From: Paraburkholderia tuberum STM678
GTDB lineage: Bacteria > Pseudomonadota > Gammaproteobacteria > Burkholderiales > Burkholderiaceae
DNA length: 32,773 bases
NCBI RefSeq assembly: GCF_902833905.1
Contig: NZ_CADFGP010000073.1
Span: forward strand, 1 to 32,773
Direction: 5' to 3'
Shown here: one piece after another, positions 24,768-32,641 of the stretch
Numbering within the stretch: position 1 is the first letter of the stretch
Layout: the number at the start of each line of letters is the position of its first letter
The notes under the pieces: generated by a model
Told to the model about the DNA's origin: nothing
Databases searched by the model: none
The model's input: the letters and a program-made list of their open reading frames with translations, nothing else
Position numbers and translations under genes: made by a program

Positions 24768-25499
24768 TCAGTTGGCGCGGGTTGCGAGACGCAGGCCGTC
24801 GCCGCGCCTGGTCGACGACAGACGGGCACCGGTCACGAAGAACGCATGCAGCCCGTGCGCGAAGCGGCTCAGCTTCGCGACGATCGCCTTGTTGGCGCGC
24901 GTCAGCGCGTTGTAGCCGAGCACGGCCGGAATCGCGACGAACAGACCAAACGCGGTCATGATCAGCGCTTCGCCGACCGGGCCGGCGACCTGGTCGATCG
25001 ACGACTGGCCGCTCGCGCCGATCGCGAGCAGCGCGTGATAGATGCCCCAGACCGTGCCGAACAGGCCGACGAACGGCGCGGTGCTGCCGATCGACGCAAG
25101 AATTGCGAGACCGCTCTGCATGCGCGCGACGCTTTCGTCCATCGTGTCTTTCAGGCAGCGCGTGATCCAGTCCGACACGTCCATGCGGTCGTGCAGATGC
25201 GGCTGCGTCTGGTGATGATGGTCGGCCGCTTCCTGGCCCGACAGCGCGAGCGCGAGGAACGGGTTGTCATGCGGCGTCGAGGCGCCGCCGCCGAGCTTCT
25301 TCACGCCGTCGGCGAGGTCGTCCGAATGCCAGAACGCCTGCTCGGCGTTCTTCGTCAGGCGCTTCAGGCGCATCACGTTCCAGCCTTTGACGACGATCAC
25401 GCTCCACGACATCACCGACATGATCAATAGCGCGAGCGCGATACCGCGCGTCACGAAATCCCCTTGCGCCCACACGTGTGCCAATCCGTAGTTTTGCAT
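24768..25499 (-). CDS. exbB: ExbB, TonB-energising channel subunit (MotA/TolQ/ExbB family)
   Basis: This 243-residue inner-membrane protein has three transmembrane helices: near residues 17-37 (TRGIALALLIMSVMSWSVIV), about 130-152 (LAILASIGSTAPFVGLFGTV) and about 175-200 (EALIMTAFGLFVAIPAVLGY). A large cytoplasmic loop lies between the first two. GSTAPFVGLFGTVWGI and the Thr in the third helix are family hallmarks. The cytoplasmic loop contains an unusual HDNP...HHHQTQPHLHD histidine cluster. It forms the pentameric channel around ExbD. Confidence 0.95.
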   Translation of the reverse strand: MQNYGLAHVWAQGDFVTRGIALALLIMSVMSWSVIVVKGWNVMRLKRLTKNAEQAFWHSDDLADGVKKLGGGASTPHDNPFLALALSGQEAADHHHQTQPHLHDRMDVSDWITRCLKDTMDESVARMQSGLAILASIGSTAPFVGLFGTVWGIYHALLAIGASGQSSIDQVAGPVGEALIMTAFGLFVAIPAVLGYNALTRANKAIVAKLSRFAHGLHAFFVTGARLSSTRRGDGLRLATRAN

Positions 25500-25527
25500 T
25501 GCAATCCCTTGTTTTTGAAAGCTTGCT

Positions 25528-26265
25528 TCAGTCGGTCAGATTGAAGTTGAAAGGCTGGGTGTACGCGGCCCTGACGGGCTCGCCGTTCTCGAGATATGGT
25601 TTGCAGGCGCTCGCGCGTACGGCGGCCAAGGCCGCGTCGTCGAGACGGCTAAAGCCGCTGCTTTTCTTCAAATCGATGTTCTCGAGCTTGCCGGTCAGAC
25701 CGACGACGAAGTGCACGTACGCGGTGCCGGATTCGCCGCGGCGCCGCGATAGAGCCGGGTATTCGGGCTGGCTGATATTGCAATCGAGGTGCGACACGTT
25801 TTTCGGCGCGCTGATTTCCATCGTCGGCTTGCCGATCGCGGGCGCTGCCGCGGTGGGCGGTGTCGCGGGCGCGGCGGGCGCGGCCGGCGTCGGATCGGGC
25901 GCCGCGACCGGCGTCGGCGATGGCGCAGCGGCCTGTGGCAACGGAGTTGGCGTCGGCTTGGGCGTCGGAGTCGGCTTCGGCTGGGCTTTCGGTCTTGTAT
26001 GGACGGGCGGCGTTGGCCGGGGCGGCGGCGGAGCGATCGATTGCAGCGCGACCGGCGCGGCGAGCGGCGCGGGCGGCAGCAGTTCGGCGGTCATCATGTG
26101 CGATTCGAGCGCGACCGGCACAGGCTCGTGACGCAGCGTCATGATCACGGCGAGCAGAGCGACGTGAACCGCGGCGACTATGGCAGTGGCTGTCAGCGCG
26201 CGGGAATTCGGTCGGGTGGACGACGCCAGCGTGGCGCGGGCGGAAACGGGACGCGGAGCCTGCAT
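25528..26265 (-). CDS. tonB: TonB energy transducer
   Basis: This 245-residue protein has an N-terminal transmembrane helix (LTATAIVAAVHVALLAVIMT, about 24-43) with the functional His34. A long Pro/Ala/Thr-rich periplasmic spanner follows (APPPPRPTPPVHTRPKAQPK, then PTPTPKPTPTPLPQ), and then the TonB_C domain (CNISQPEYPALSRRRGESGT, YVHFVVGLTGKLENIDLKKS and AVRASACKPYLENGEP). It passes energy to outer-membrane siderophore and heme receptors. ATG 26265 has no strong ribosome-binding site, and a 20-residue membrane peptide gene ends 49 bp before it. Confidence 0.94.
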   Translation of the reverse strand: MQAPRPVSARATLASSTRPNSRALTATAIVAAVHVALLAVIMTLRHEPVPVALESHMMTAELLPPAPLAAPVALQSIAPPPPRPTPPVHTRPKAQPKPTPTPKPTPTPLPQAAAPSPTPVAAPDPTPAAPAAPATPPTAAAPAIGKPTMEISAPKNVSHLDCNISQPEYPALSRRRGESGTAYVHFVVGLTGKLENIDLKKSSGFSRLDDAALAAVRASACKPYLENGEPVRAAYTQPFNFNLTD

Positions 26266-26314
26266 GGTCAGTGTGGCAGCGCACCGTGCGGGCGGCGCGT
26301 CAAACAGGGCATCG

Positions 26315-26377
26315 TCATGTTCGGAAAATCAGCAGCGAAATGAACAAAGTAGTCACGAAACCAATCAGCAATTCCAT
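26315..26377 (-). CDS. 20-residue single-helix membrane peptide upstream of tonB
   Basis: An AAAGGAG ribosome-binding site lies six bases before ATG 26377, the strongest in this operon. The product, MELLIGFVTTLFISLLIFRT, is a single hydrophobic helix with one acidic residue at the start and Arg at the end, the usual look of bacterial small membrane proteins such as KdpF-like subunits. It stops 49 bp before tonB, which has a poor ribosome-binding site of its own, so the two are probably co-transcribed. I know no named family for it. It could be an accessory subunit of TonB-ExbBD or a translated leader. Confidence 0.6.
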   Translation of the reverse strand: MELLIGFVTTLFISLLIFRT

Positions 26378-26594
26378 CTCGAACTCCTTTCGAAGGGGGA
26401 GCGGGGTAGCTGGCTGGTACGAGTACTGGCTTGCTGACGGCAGTGGGATAACGCAGTACGGCGGACAGTACTGCGGTTGTGTTGCAGACGTGCGGCACAT
26501 TCAACGTCGCATCGGAGCGCTACATAAAGCGTGCGTGAAGCAGAGGGGCTTTTAGACGCACCGACACGGCCTGCACCGGCCCTGCTAGCTGAGC

Positions 26595-26849
26595 TCAGGC
26601 TGCCTTGCGCTCGTAGAACGCGACTTGCACGACCTCGGCGACGCTCTGCACCTGCCGATGCTCGACCACGCCGCAACGGCTCGCGCACACGCCGCTTTGC
26701 AGCATCACGTCACGCACGGATTCCTCGCATTTGCCGCAGCACGAGGCGACGCCGAGTTCAAACTGCAACTCGTCGAACGAGTCGATGCCGTCCGCAATTG
26801 AGGAGCGGATTGTGCGGTCGGATACGGATTTGCAGACACAGACGATCAT
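26595..26849 (-). CDS. bfd: Bacterioferritin-associated ferredoxin Bfd
   Basis: This 84-residue [2Fe-2S] protein has the four cluster ligands at the family positions Cys4, Cys6, Cys38 and Cys41 (MIVCVCKSVS and ASCCGKCEESV). It carries an extra Cys37 and two further Cys in the C-terminal half (GVCASRCGVV). Bfd delivers electrons to bacterioferritin heme so that stored iron is released when iron is scarce. A Fur box lies just upstream, as expected for a gene induced by iron starvation. The partner bfr is about 1.7 kb away on the same strand. Confidence 0.93.
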   Translation of the reverse strand: MIVCVCKSVSDRTIRSSIADGIDSFDELQFELGVASCCGKCEESVRDVMLQSGVCASRCGVVEHRQVQSVAEVVQVAFYERKAA

Positions 26850-26872
26850 GGCAGGCGTGATAGCTAACGTTA

Positions 26873-26891
26873 ATGCGAATTATTATCATTT
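26873..26891 (-). promoter_or_regulatory. Fur-like box upstream of bfd
   Basis: The plus-strand sequence ATGCGAATTATTATCATTT reads AAATGATAATAATTCGCAT on the gene's strand, close to the Fur consensus. It lies 23 bp before the bfd start. Confidence 0.78.
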
Positions 26892-26998
26892 TGTTTGGTT
26901 CGTTTGGCAAGCGTCCCGTGCGATTTTTTGTAACAAAACCAGACTCTTAGAATGGATTTCGTCGGCAGGAAGGGCGGGGCGCGCGCCGATTGCCGGCG

Positions 26999-27886
26999 CT
27001 AGGCGGCGCGAGAATCCGATGCGGCCGTGCGGCCCGACGGTATCGATACCTGCTCGACCGCGGCCTCGATCCGCAGCAGCGTGGCGGCGAGTTGCTGCTG
27101 ATGGATGCCGTCGTCGGTGGAATAGAAGCGCGGCAGCGGCGTGCCCCCGGCCGACGCCGCGGCGCGCAGGCCGTGCTGCTCGAGCACGCGTTCGAGCTGA
27201 CGCGCGATCGCCACGCTCGTGTCGATCAGCGCGAGCCGCTCGCCGACGATGTCGCGGATCGCCGCGTCGAGAAAGGGGTAATGGGTGCAGCCGAGCACCA
27301 GCGTGTCGGCGCCCGCGTCGAGCATCGGTTCCAGGTAGCTGCGCAGCAGTGCCTGCAGCTCGGCCGAGCCGACGTCGCAACGCTCGACCGCCTGCACGAG
27401 CCCGTGGCCGGGCTGGCACAGAAAGCGGCAGTCGGCGGCGTAGCGTTCGAGCAGCCCCTGAAAGCGGGCGCTGCGCAGTGTCGCCTGGGTCGCCAGCACG
27501 CCGGCGACGCGGCTTTTCGATTGCAGCGCGGCGGGCTTGACACCCGGCTCGACGCCGACGAGCGGAATCGGCAGCTTTTCGCGCACCAGCGCGATCGACT
27601 GCGCGGTCGCCGTATTGCATGCGACCACGAGCGCCTTCGCGCCTTGTGCGGCGAGCCATTCGCCGATGGCCACCGTGCGGTCGGTGATGAAGTCGTCGTC
27701 GCGCTCGCCGTAGGGCGCGTACAGCGAATCCGCGACATACAGCAACGCCTCGTCAGGCAGTTGCGCGCGCACCGCGCGCAGCACGGACAGGCCGCCGAGC
27801 CCCGAATCGAAAATGCCGATCGGCGCCTGCGACGCGGCGCCAGCGGCAACACTGCGGACAGTCGGGGACGGCGAAGGGGCGGGCAT
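26999..27886 (-). CDS. murI: Glutamate racemase MurI
   Basis: This 295-residue cofactor-independent racemase makes D-glutamate for peptidoglycan. It has the substrate loop IGIFDSGLGGLSVL (Asp27, Ser28), YVADSLYAPYGE, first catalytic Cys90 in VVACNTATA, and second catalytic Cys200 with His202 in LVLGCTHYPFLD. The first 22 residues are a Pro/Ser/Ala-rich extension before the core. ATG 27886 is chosen; an upstream TTG at 27961 is possible but has no supporting ribosome-binding site. It is adjacent to bfd on the same strand but with a separate Fur-controlled promoter between them. Confidence 0.95.
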   Translation of the reverse strand: MPAPSPSPTVRSVAAGAASQAPIGIFDSGLGGLSVLRAVRAQLPDEALLYVADSLYAPYGERDDDFITDRTVAIGEWLAAQGAKALVVACNTATAQSIALVREKLPIPLVGVEPGVKPAALQSKSRVAGVLATQATLRSARFQGLLERYAADCRFLCQPGHGLVQAVERCDVGSAELQALLRSYLEPMLDAGADTLVLGCTHYPFLDAAIRDIVGERLALIDTSVAIARQLERVLEQHGLRAAASAGGTPLPRFYSTDDGIHQQQLAATLLRIEAAVEQVSIPSGRTAASDSRAA

Positions 27887-28050
27887 AGGCGAAAAAAACG
27901 AGCGGGAAGTGGCGGTCGGCGAAAAGGGTGAAACCACGGTGAGGCGCGAACAAGCGCGCAAGTATATCGCCCGTGCGGTACGGTCCGGCGCGAATGCCTG
28001 CTGGGCAGGCGTCGTGCCGCTACCGCGCGGGATGCTTCAGCGTGCTTCGA

Positions 28051-28530
28051 TCAGGACTCGACCGAGCCCATCGCGCTTTGCTGGTAGTTCTGGATACCGA
28101 CCTTGTCGATCAGATCGAGCTGGGTTTCGAGCCAGTCGATGTGCTCTTCGGTGTCGTCGAGAATCTTCGTGAAGATTTCGCGCGAGATGAAATCGCGCAC
28201 CGATTCGCAGTAGGCAATCGCCTCCTTGCAGGTGCCTTGCGAAATCTGTTCGAGCTTCAGATCGCATTCGAGGATCTCTTTGGTTTCCTCACCGATCAGC
28301 AGCTTGTGCAGGTCCTGCAGATTCGGCAGACCGTCGAGCATGAAGATCCGTTCGATGAGCATGTCGGCATGCTTCATTTCGCCGATCGACTCGTCGTACT
28401 CGTGCTTGCCGAGCTTGTCGAGGCCCCAGTGGCCGTACATTCGGGCATGCAGGAAATATTGATTGATCGCGGTCAGTTCGTTTTTCAACTGCGCGTTCAG
28501 ATATTCGATGACCTTCTTGTCGCCTTGCAT
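28051..28530 (-). CDS. bfr: Bacterioferritin (heme-containing iron store)
   Basis: This 159-residue protein matches E. coli Bfr in length (158) and register: MQGDKKVIEYLNAQLKNELT, AINQYFLHARMYGHWGL. The heme ligand Met52 is present, as are ferroxidase ligands Glu18, Glu51, His54, Glu94 and His130. The sixth ligand, Glu127 in E. coli, is Thr127 here (LDDTEEHIDW), with Glu128 next to it. Twenty-four subunits form the iron-storage shell; Bfd empties it. ATG 28530 has AAAGGA eight bases upstream. The longer reading frame to 28935 is an antisense shadow. Confidence 0.95.
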   Translation of the reverse strand: MQGDKKVIEYLNAQLKNELTAINQYFLHARMYGHWGLDKLGKHEYDESIGEMKHADMLIERIFMLDGLPNLQDLHKLLIGEETKEILECDLKLEQISQGTCKEAIAYCESVRDFISREIFTKILDDTEEHIDWLETQLDLIDKVGIQNYQQSAMGSVES

Positions 28531-28672
28531 GTTATTTCCTTTTTCGGGAACCTTGAATTTCCAACAACAATAAACGCCATGTCCAAAAAAGCCAAGAGAT
28601 CCGATACAACTGTTGGCGGCGTTGGCGGCCTCGTGCGTGCGGCGCCTTGCGCGTGCATGACGCACGGAAAGA

Positions 28673-28700
28673 AAAAGCCGGGATCGCGGCCCCGGCTTTT
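28673..28700 (-). terminator. Rho-independent terminator of the fumarase gene
   Basis: AAAAGCCGGG (28673-28682) pairs with CCCGGCTTTT (28691-28700) around an eight-base loop. Read on the minus strand it ends in CTTTTTCTTT and lies 33 bp after the fumarase stop. Confidence 0.85.
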
Positions 28701-28732
28701 CGACTGACCTGAGTAGCGTTAATCGCGACTCA

Positions 28733-30256
28733 TCAAGCCGTGGCGACCGGAATCTTGCCGATCTTGGCTTGCCATTCCTTCGGGCCGGTCTGGTGCACGG
28801 AGGTGCCGTTCGAATCGACGGCGACCGTGACCGGCATGTCCTGCACGTCGAACTCGTAGATCGCTTCCATGCCGAGGTCTTCGAACGCGAGCACCTTCGC
28901 GCTGCGGATCGCCTTCGACACGAGGTACGCCGCACCGCCGACGGCCATCAGATACGCTGCCTGGTGCTTCTTGATCGCCTCGATCGCGACCGGGCCGCGC
29001 TCGGCCTTGCCGATCATCGAAATGAGGCCCGTTTGCGCGAGCATCGTCTCGGTGAACTTGTCCATCCGCGTCGCAGTGGTAGGGCCCGCCGGGCCGACCG
29101 CTTCGTCGCGCACCGGATCGACCGGGCCGACGTAGTAGATCACGCGGTTCGTGAAATCGACCGGCAGCTTCTCGCCCTTCGCGAGCATGTCGGCGATGCG
29201 CTTGTGCGCGGCGTCGCGGCCCGTCAACATCTTGCCCGACAGCAGCAGCGTCTGGCCCGGCTTCCAGCCCGCCACTTCTTCCGGCGTCAGCGTGTTGAGG
29301 TCGACGCGCTTGCTGGTTTCCGTGTTCGGTTCCCAGTGCACCTTCGGCCATGCGTCGAGCGACGGCGCTTCGAGCTTGGCGACGCCCGAACCGTCGAGCG
29401 TGAAGTGCGCGTGGCGGGTCGCCGCGCAGTTCGGGATGATCGCGATCGGCTTGGATGCGGCGTGCGTCGGCGCGGCCATGATCTTCACGTCGAGAACAGT
29501 GGACAGACCGCCGAGGCCCTGCGCGCCGATACCGAGTGCGTTGACCTTCTCGTGCAGCTCGACGCGCAGCTCTTCGATCCAGTCCTTCGGGCCGCGCGCG
29601 ATCACGTCCTGAATGTCGATCGGGTCCATCAGCGATTCCTTCGCCATCACCATCGCTTTCTCAGCGGTGCCGCCGATGCCGATGCCGAGCATGCCCGGCG
29701 GGCACCAGCCCGCGCCCATCGTCGGCACGGTCTTCAGGATCCAGTCGACGATCGAGTCCGACGGGTTCAGCATCGCGAACTTCGACTTGTTCTCCGAGCC
29801 GCCGCCCTTGGCCGCGACCTGCACGTCGACGGTGTTACCCGGCACGATCTCGTAGTGGATCACGGCCGGCGTGTTGTCCTTGGTGTTCTTGCGCGCGCCT
29901 TCGGGCGGGCTCACGATCGATGCGCGCAGCACGTTGTCCGGATTCAGATAACCGCGGCGTACGCCTTCGTTGATCATGTCGGTGACGCTCATCGTCGCGC
30001 CGTCCCAACGCACGTCCATACCGACCTTCACGAACACCGTGACGATGCCGGTGTCCTGGCAGATCGGGCGCTTGCCTTCGGCGCACATGCGGCTGTTGGT
30101 CAGGATCTGCGCGATCGCGTCCTTCGCTGCGGGGCTCTGTTCGAGCTCGTACGCGCGGCCGAGCGCTTCGATGTAGTCGAGCGGATGGTAGTAGCTGATG
30201 TACTGCAGCGAATCAGCGATGCTCTGAATCAGGTCTTCCTGTTTGATGACGGTCAT
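28733..30256 (-). CDS. fumA: Class I fumarate hydratase (4Fe-4S)
   Basis: This 507-residue single-chain class I fumarase interconverts fumarate and malate in the TCA cycle. The N-terminal cluster-binding half contains the three iron-sulphur Cys: Cys66 (RPICQDTGIV), Cys185 (GAGWCPPGMLG) and Cys277 (IIPNCAATRH). The C-terminal swivelling beta domain contains LLSGKMLTGRDAAHKRIADM, NRVIYYVGPVDPVRDEAVGP and GPTTATRMDKFTETML. The length is slightly shorter than E. coli FumA (548). Being an oxygen-sensitive Fe-S enzyme, it fits the iron-rich neighbourhood. ATG 30256 has no obvious strong ribosome-binding site. Confidence 0.95.
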   Translation of the reverse strand: MTVIKQEDLIQSIADSLQYISYYHPLDYIEALGRAYELEQSPAAKDAIAQILTNSRMCAEGKRPICQDTGIVTVFVKVGMDVRWDGATMSVTDMINEGVRRGYLNPDNVLRASIVSPPEGARKNTKDNTPAVIHYEIVPGNTVDVQVAAKGGGSENKSKFAMLNPSDSIVDWILKTVPTMGAGWCPPGMLGIGIGGTAEKAMVMAKESLMDPIDIQDVIARGPKDWIEELRVELHEKVNALGIGAQGLGGLSTVLDVKIMAAPTHAASKPIAIIPNCAATRHAHFTLDGSGVAKLEAPSLDAWPKVHWEPNTETSKRVDLNTLTPEEVAGWKPGQTLLLSGKMLTGRDAAHKRIADMLAKGEKLPVDFTNRVIYYVGPVDPVRDEAVGPAGPTTATRMDKFTETMLAQTGLISMIGKAERGPVAIEAIKKHQAAYLMAVGGAAYLVSKAIRSAKVLAFEDLGMEAIYEFDVQDMPVTVAVDSNGTSVHQTGPKEWQAKIGKIPVATA

Positions 30257-30307
30257 GGCTAGCTCAGTGGGGAGTGGCGCTTGTTGTCGGATCGCAGCAC
30301 GGTGCGG

Positions 30308-30589
30308 TCAGTCTTGCGCCTTCATGGGAGTGGAAACCTTGATGCCGCCCACGGCGTGCAATGCCGCGGGCCCTTCGAAATGTTTGGGGTGCGTGTGCGT
30401 TTCGTCGAGCTTCATCGAGTCGGTGACCAGATGCCAGACTTCCTTCAGGAATAGCACGACGTAGACCGCCTGCGCGACGATCAGCCCGAGGTACAGCGGC
30501 ACCTGCAGCCAGCGGCTCATGAAAACGAGGCGGGGCAGCGCGCGCATGGGGCGGCGCGGACGGGCGCAGGCGGGTCGCGAAGCGGACAT
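30308..30589 (-). pseudogene. UPF0114/TIGR00645 membrane protein with large internal deletion
   Basis: From ATG 30589 the frame encodes 93 residues. Residues about 20-60 (FMSRWLQVPLYLGLIVAQAV, YVVLFLKEVWHLVTDSMKLD, ETH) are the N-terminal part, with one membrane helix, of the TIGR00645/YqhA-type family, which is usually about 165-190 residues with three to four helices. After ETH the sequence jumps to a polar, His-containing tail (THPKHFEGPAALHAVGG) typical of a cytoplasmic C-terminus. The join sits on a tandem ACGCAC repeat, which suggests deletion between short repeats. The reading frame survives, but without the middle helices the protein should be non-functional. Confidence 0.7.
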
Positions 30590-30710
30590 AGGCAACGGTC
30601 AGATGAAGCGCGGGTGACGGAACAGGGGGCCAGGCGCCGACGGCGGTGCGGGGCGCGGCCACCGAAGGGGCGCGAGACTCGCGTCAGGCGCGCCATTGTA
30701 CAGCGTCGGT

Positions 30711-31205
30711 CGAATCTGCTGCTTTGCGGCGGGCAGCGCCCGCCACACCGGAATTACGATGCGATCGGCGGCACGCTGCGGCGACCGGCAGCACCGCGCT
30801 GAACACGCCGGCACGACTGCCTGGCACGTGACGGATGCCTTTCATCCACAGCCAGAACGAGAAGATGCTGGCCGACAGCCCGTACCACAACACCAGCATC
30901 CAGACGCTCTACGGCACCGCGCGATAGTCGAAATGCGCGAGCGTGCCGGCGCCGAGCGGCAGCATCGGCAGCGTGAAGCCGAAGGTGCCGAATAGCGCCT
31001 GCAAAAACAGGTTGATCCATTCATCGCGTTTGACGCGGCGCAGTTTGGTCGCGCGCAGCAGCGGCCAAAACACGGCCATCGCGATTACGAAACGCAGCAG
31101 CGCAAACAGCGGGACGGGGACGAAGGCGACGATCGATTTACCGATTCCGACGTTGCTGCCGACGAGCAGCATCGAGGTAATGAGAAGCAGGGCGTAGCGA
31201 TTCAA
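30711..31205 (-). pseudogene. EamA/DMT-family transporter, decayed (internal deletion, nonsense codon, lost end)
   Basis: The N-terminus (MNRYALLLITSMLLVGSNVG, FALLRFVIAMAVFWPLLRAT, LFLQALFGTFGFTLPM) is the first two or three helices of an EamA permease. The sequence then joins, in the same frame, to the second EamA repeat (TLAHFDYRAVP), hits TAG at 30909-30911 where Trp or another residue is expected, and continues in frame as SVWMLVLWYGLSASIFSFWL, MKGIRHVPGSRAGVFSAVL, PVAA. The match then stops abruptly. Roughly 90 residues between the two halves and the last 50 or so are missing. Confidence 0.8.
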
Positions 31206-31513
31206 GCTGGAATCCGGACGGCTGATATGACTCCGCTTGTCAAGAGGGGATCGGTTTTGGGTTTTGAGCTGCCATCTGAATTTCCTGAGGGCGACGTAGC
31301 AGTAAATCTCGACGGTGGATCATGCTGATATCCGCGGGTTGGTTACCGCATTACAGAAGTCCGCCCAGCGAGCCTGCCGCTATCTAGTGCCGCAAGTCGA
31401 ATCAAATCCGTTGCCTAACCGTCTCGCGGGTTGCTCGGGTGCCGGGCTACGCCGCTTTCAGGAAACTCTTGCTCGGGTGGTGAGGTTGATTTACTTGTTG
31501 CTCAAGGGTTCGG
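31206..31513. other. 308-bp non-coding stretch between EamA pseudogene and IS110 transposase
   Basis: No supported gene. Part of it should be the 3' non-coding end of the IS110-family element to its right; I could not place the element boundary because IS110 elements lack clear terminal repeats. Confidence 0.5.
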
Positions 31514-32641
31514 TCACGCCATGCGCACCTCGGGCCGTACGGAGAGCGACATGGCGAGCTGGCTGATGTCCCAGATGAAACCGGCGAGTTCGCGAGCGAC
31601 CGCGACCACCGCAATATTCTTCTGCTTGCCGCGCGCGAGGAGCTTCCGGTAGCGCCGGCACAGGCGCATCTGCGCGTCCCAGGCGCGGTCAACGATGGGC
31701 TTGGGGATGCCTTCGTGGCGGCGCTGGATTTCGGGGCTCACGCGGGCCGGATGCTGGTAGCTCCAGGCCGCTTCCACCAGCAACTTTCTTGCATAGCTGT
31801 TGCCGTTCTTGGTGATGCTGCCCTGACGGCGCTTGTCGCCCGACGAGTGTTCGGATGGCGTCACCCCCAGCCAGGCCATCAGCTGGCGCGGGTGGGCGAA
31901 GCGTGACAGATCCCCGAGCTCAGCGAGCATGCCCACTGCCGTGGTGAACTGCACGCCGCGCATCGTCTGCAGGCCCAGCACGGCAGGATAGAATCGCCAG
32001 TTGACGACAGCCTCGCGCAACGCGGCCTCCAGCCGGTCGCATTGCGCCAGGCGATCCTCGATCGTGCGCCGATACTCCTCGAACGCCAGTTGCTGCCAGA
32101 CGCTGTCGAAAGCATAGGCGCTGAGCCAGCGCCGGTGCGCAGGTCCCCAGTCGGCGCGGCCGGCATAGCGCACGCCATGCAAGAGCAGAAAGGCCTTCAG
32201 CCGTTGCCGCGCACGCTTAAGATCGTCCTTGGCGCTGACCCACGCGCGAGCCAGATCGCGGAATGCTTCGTCTTCCACGCTTGGCACGTACACCGCTGAC
32301 AGGTCGCCGGCGCGCAGCGACCGCACCAGCTTGATCGCATCACGCCGGTCAGTCTTGACCCGATCGCCCGGCTTTTTCGGAATCAGCGACGGCGCGCACA
32401 CCAGGCAGTCGAATCCCTTCTGCACGAGCTGACGATAAAGTCCATAGCCGCACGGGCCCGCCTCGTAGACGATGCGGATGTGCCGCGCCTTCGATTGCAG
32501 GCGCGTACACAGCCGATCAATATCCGTCTTCGTCGTGCCAATCTTGCCGAGCAGTTCGACCTCGCCTGTGCCCAGCGCATAGGCAACCGTGATCGAATCC
32601 TTGTGAACGTCGAGCCCTACGTACAGTGTGATATCTTTTTC
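31514..32641 (-). CDS. IS110-family transposase (DEDD recombinase)
   Basis: Counted from GTG 32641 the protein has 375 residues. The N-terminal RuvC-like DEDD domain shows Asp12 (TLYVGLDVHKDSITVAYA), Glu61 (IVYEAGPCGYGLYRQL), Asp99 and Asp102 (DRVKTDRRDAIKLVRSL). The C-terminal Transposase_20 domain has LQTMRGVQFTTAVGMLAELG, ARPRQLMAWLGVTPSEHSSG-like sequence and the catalytic-serine region SEHSSGDKRRQGSITKNGN. Everything appears intact. GTG 32641 follows GGAGG; a longer start at 32689 is in frame. IS110 enzymes recombine without terminal inverted repeats, and in several members are guided by a structured bridge RNA from the element's non-coding end. Confidence 0.93.
   Translation of the reverse strand, partial: EKDITLYVGLDVHKDSITVAYALGTGEVELLGKIGTTKTDIDRLCTRLQSKARHIRIVYEAGPCGYGLYRQLVQKGFDCLVCAPSLIPKKPGDRVKTDRRDAIKLVRSLRAGDLSAVYVPSVEDEAFRDLARAWVSAKDDLKRARQRLKAFLLLHGVRYAGRADWGPAHRRWLSAYAFDSVWQQLAFEEYRRTIEDRLAQCDRLEAALREAVVNWRFYPAVLGLQTMRGVQFTTAVGMLAELGDLSRFAHPRQLMAWLGVTPSEHSSGDKRRQGSITKNGNSYARKLLVEAAWSYQHPARVSPEIQRRHEGIPKPIVDRAWDAQMRLCRRYRKLLARGKQKNIAVVAVARELAGFIWDISQLAMSLSVRPEVRMA

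Noticed and set aside
28769..30262. 497-residue open frame antisense to the fumarase gene
   Set aside because: A mirror of a well-defined class I fumarase; composition (Arg, Val, His rich) is that of a shadow frame.
31514..32641. The IS110 remnant at 3067-3850 and the intact IS110 copy as a matched pair flanking a composite transposon
   Set aside because: Their protein sequences differ throughout the shared C-terminal half, so they are unrelated elements and do not form a composite unit.
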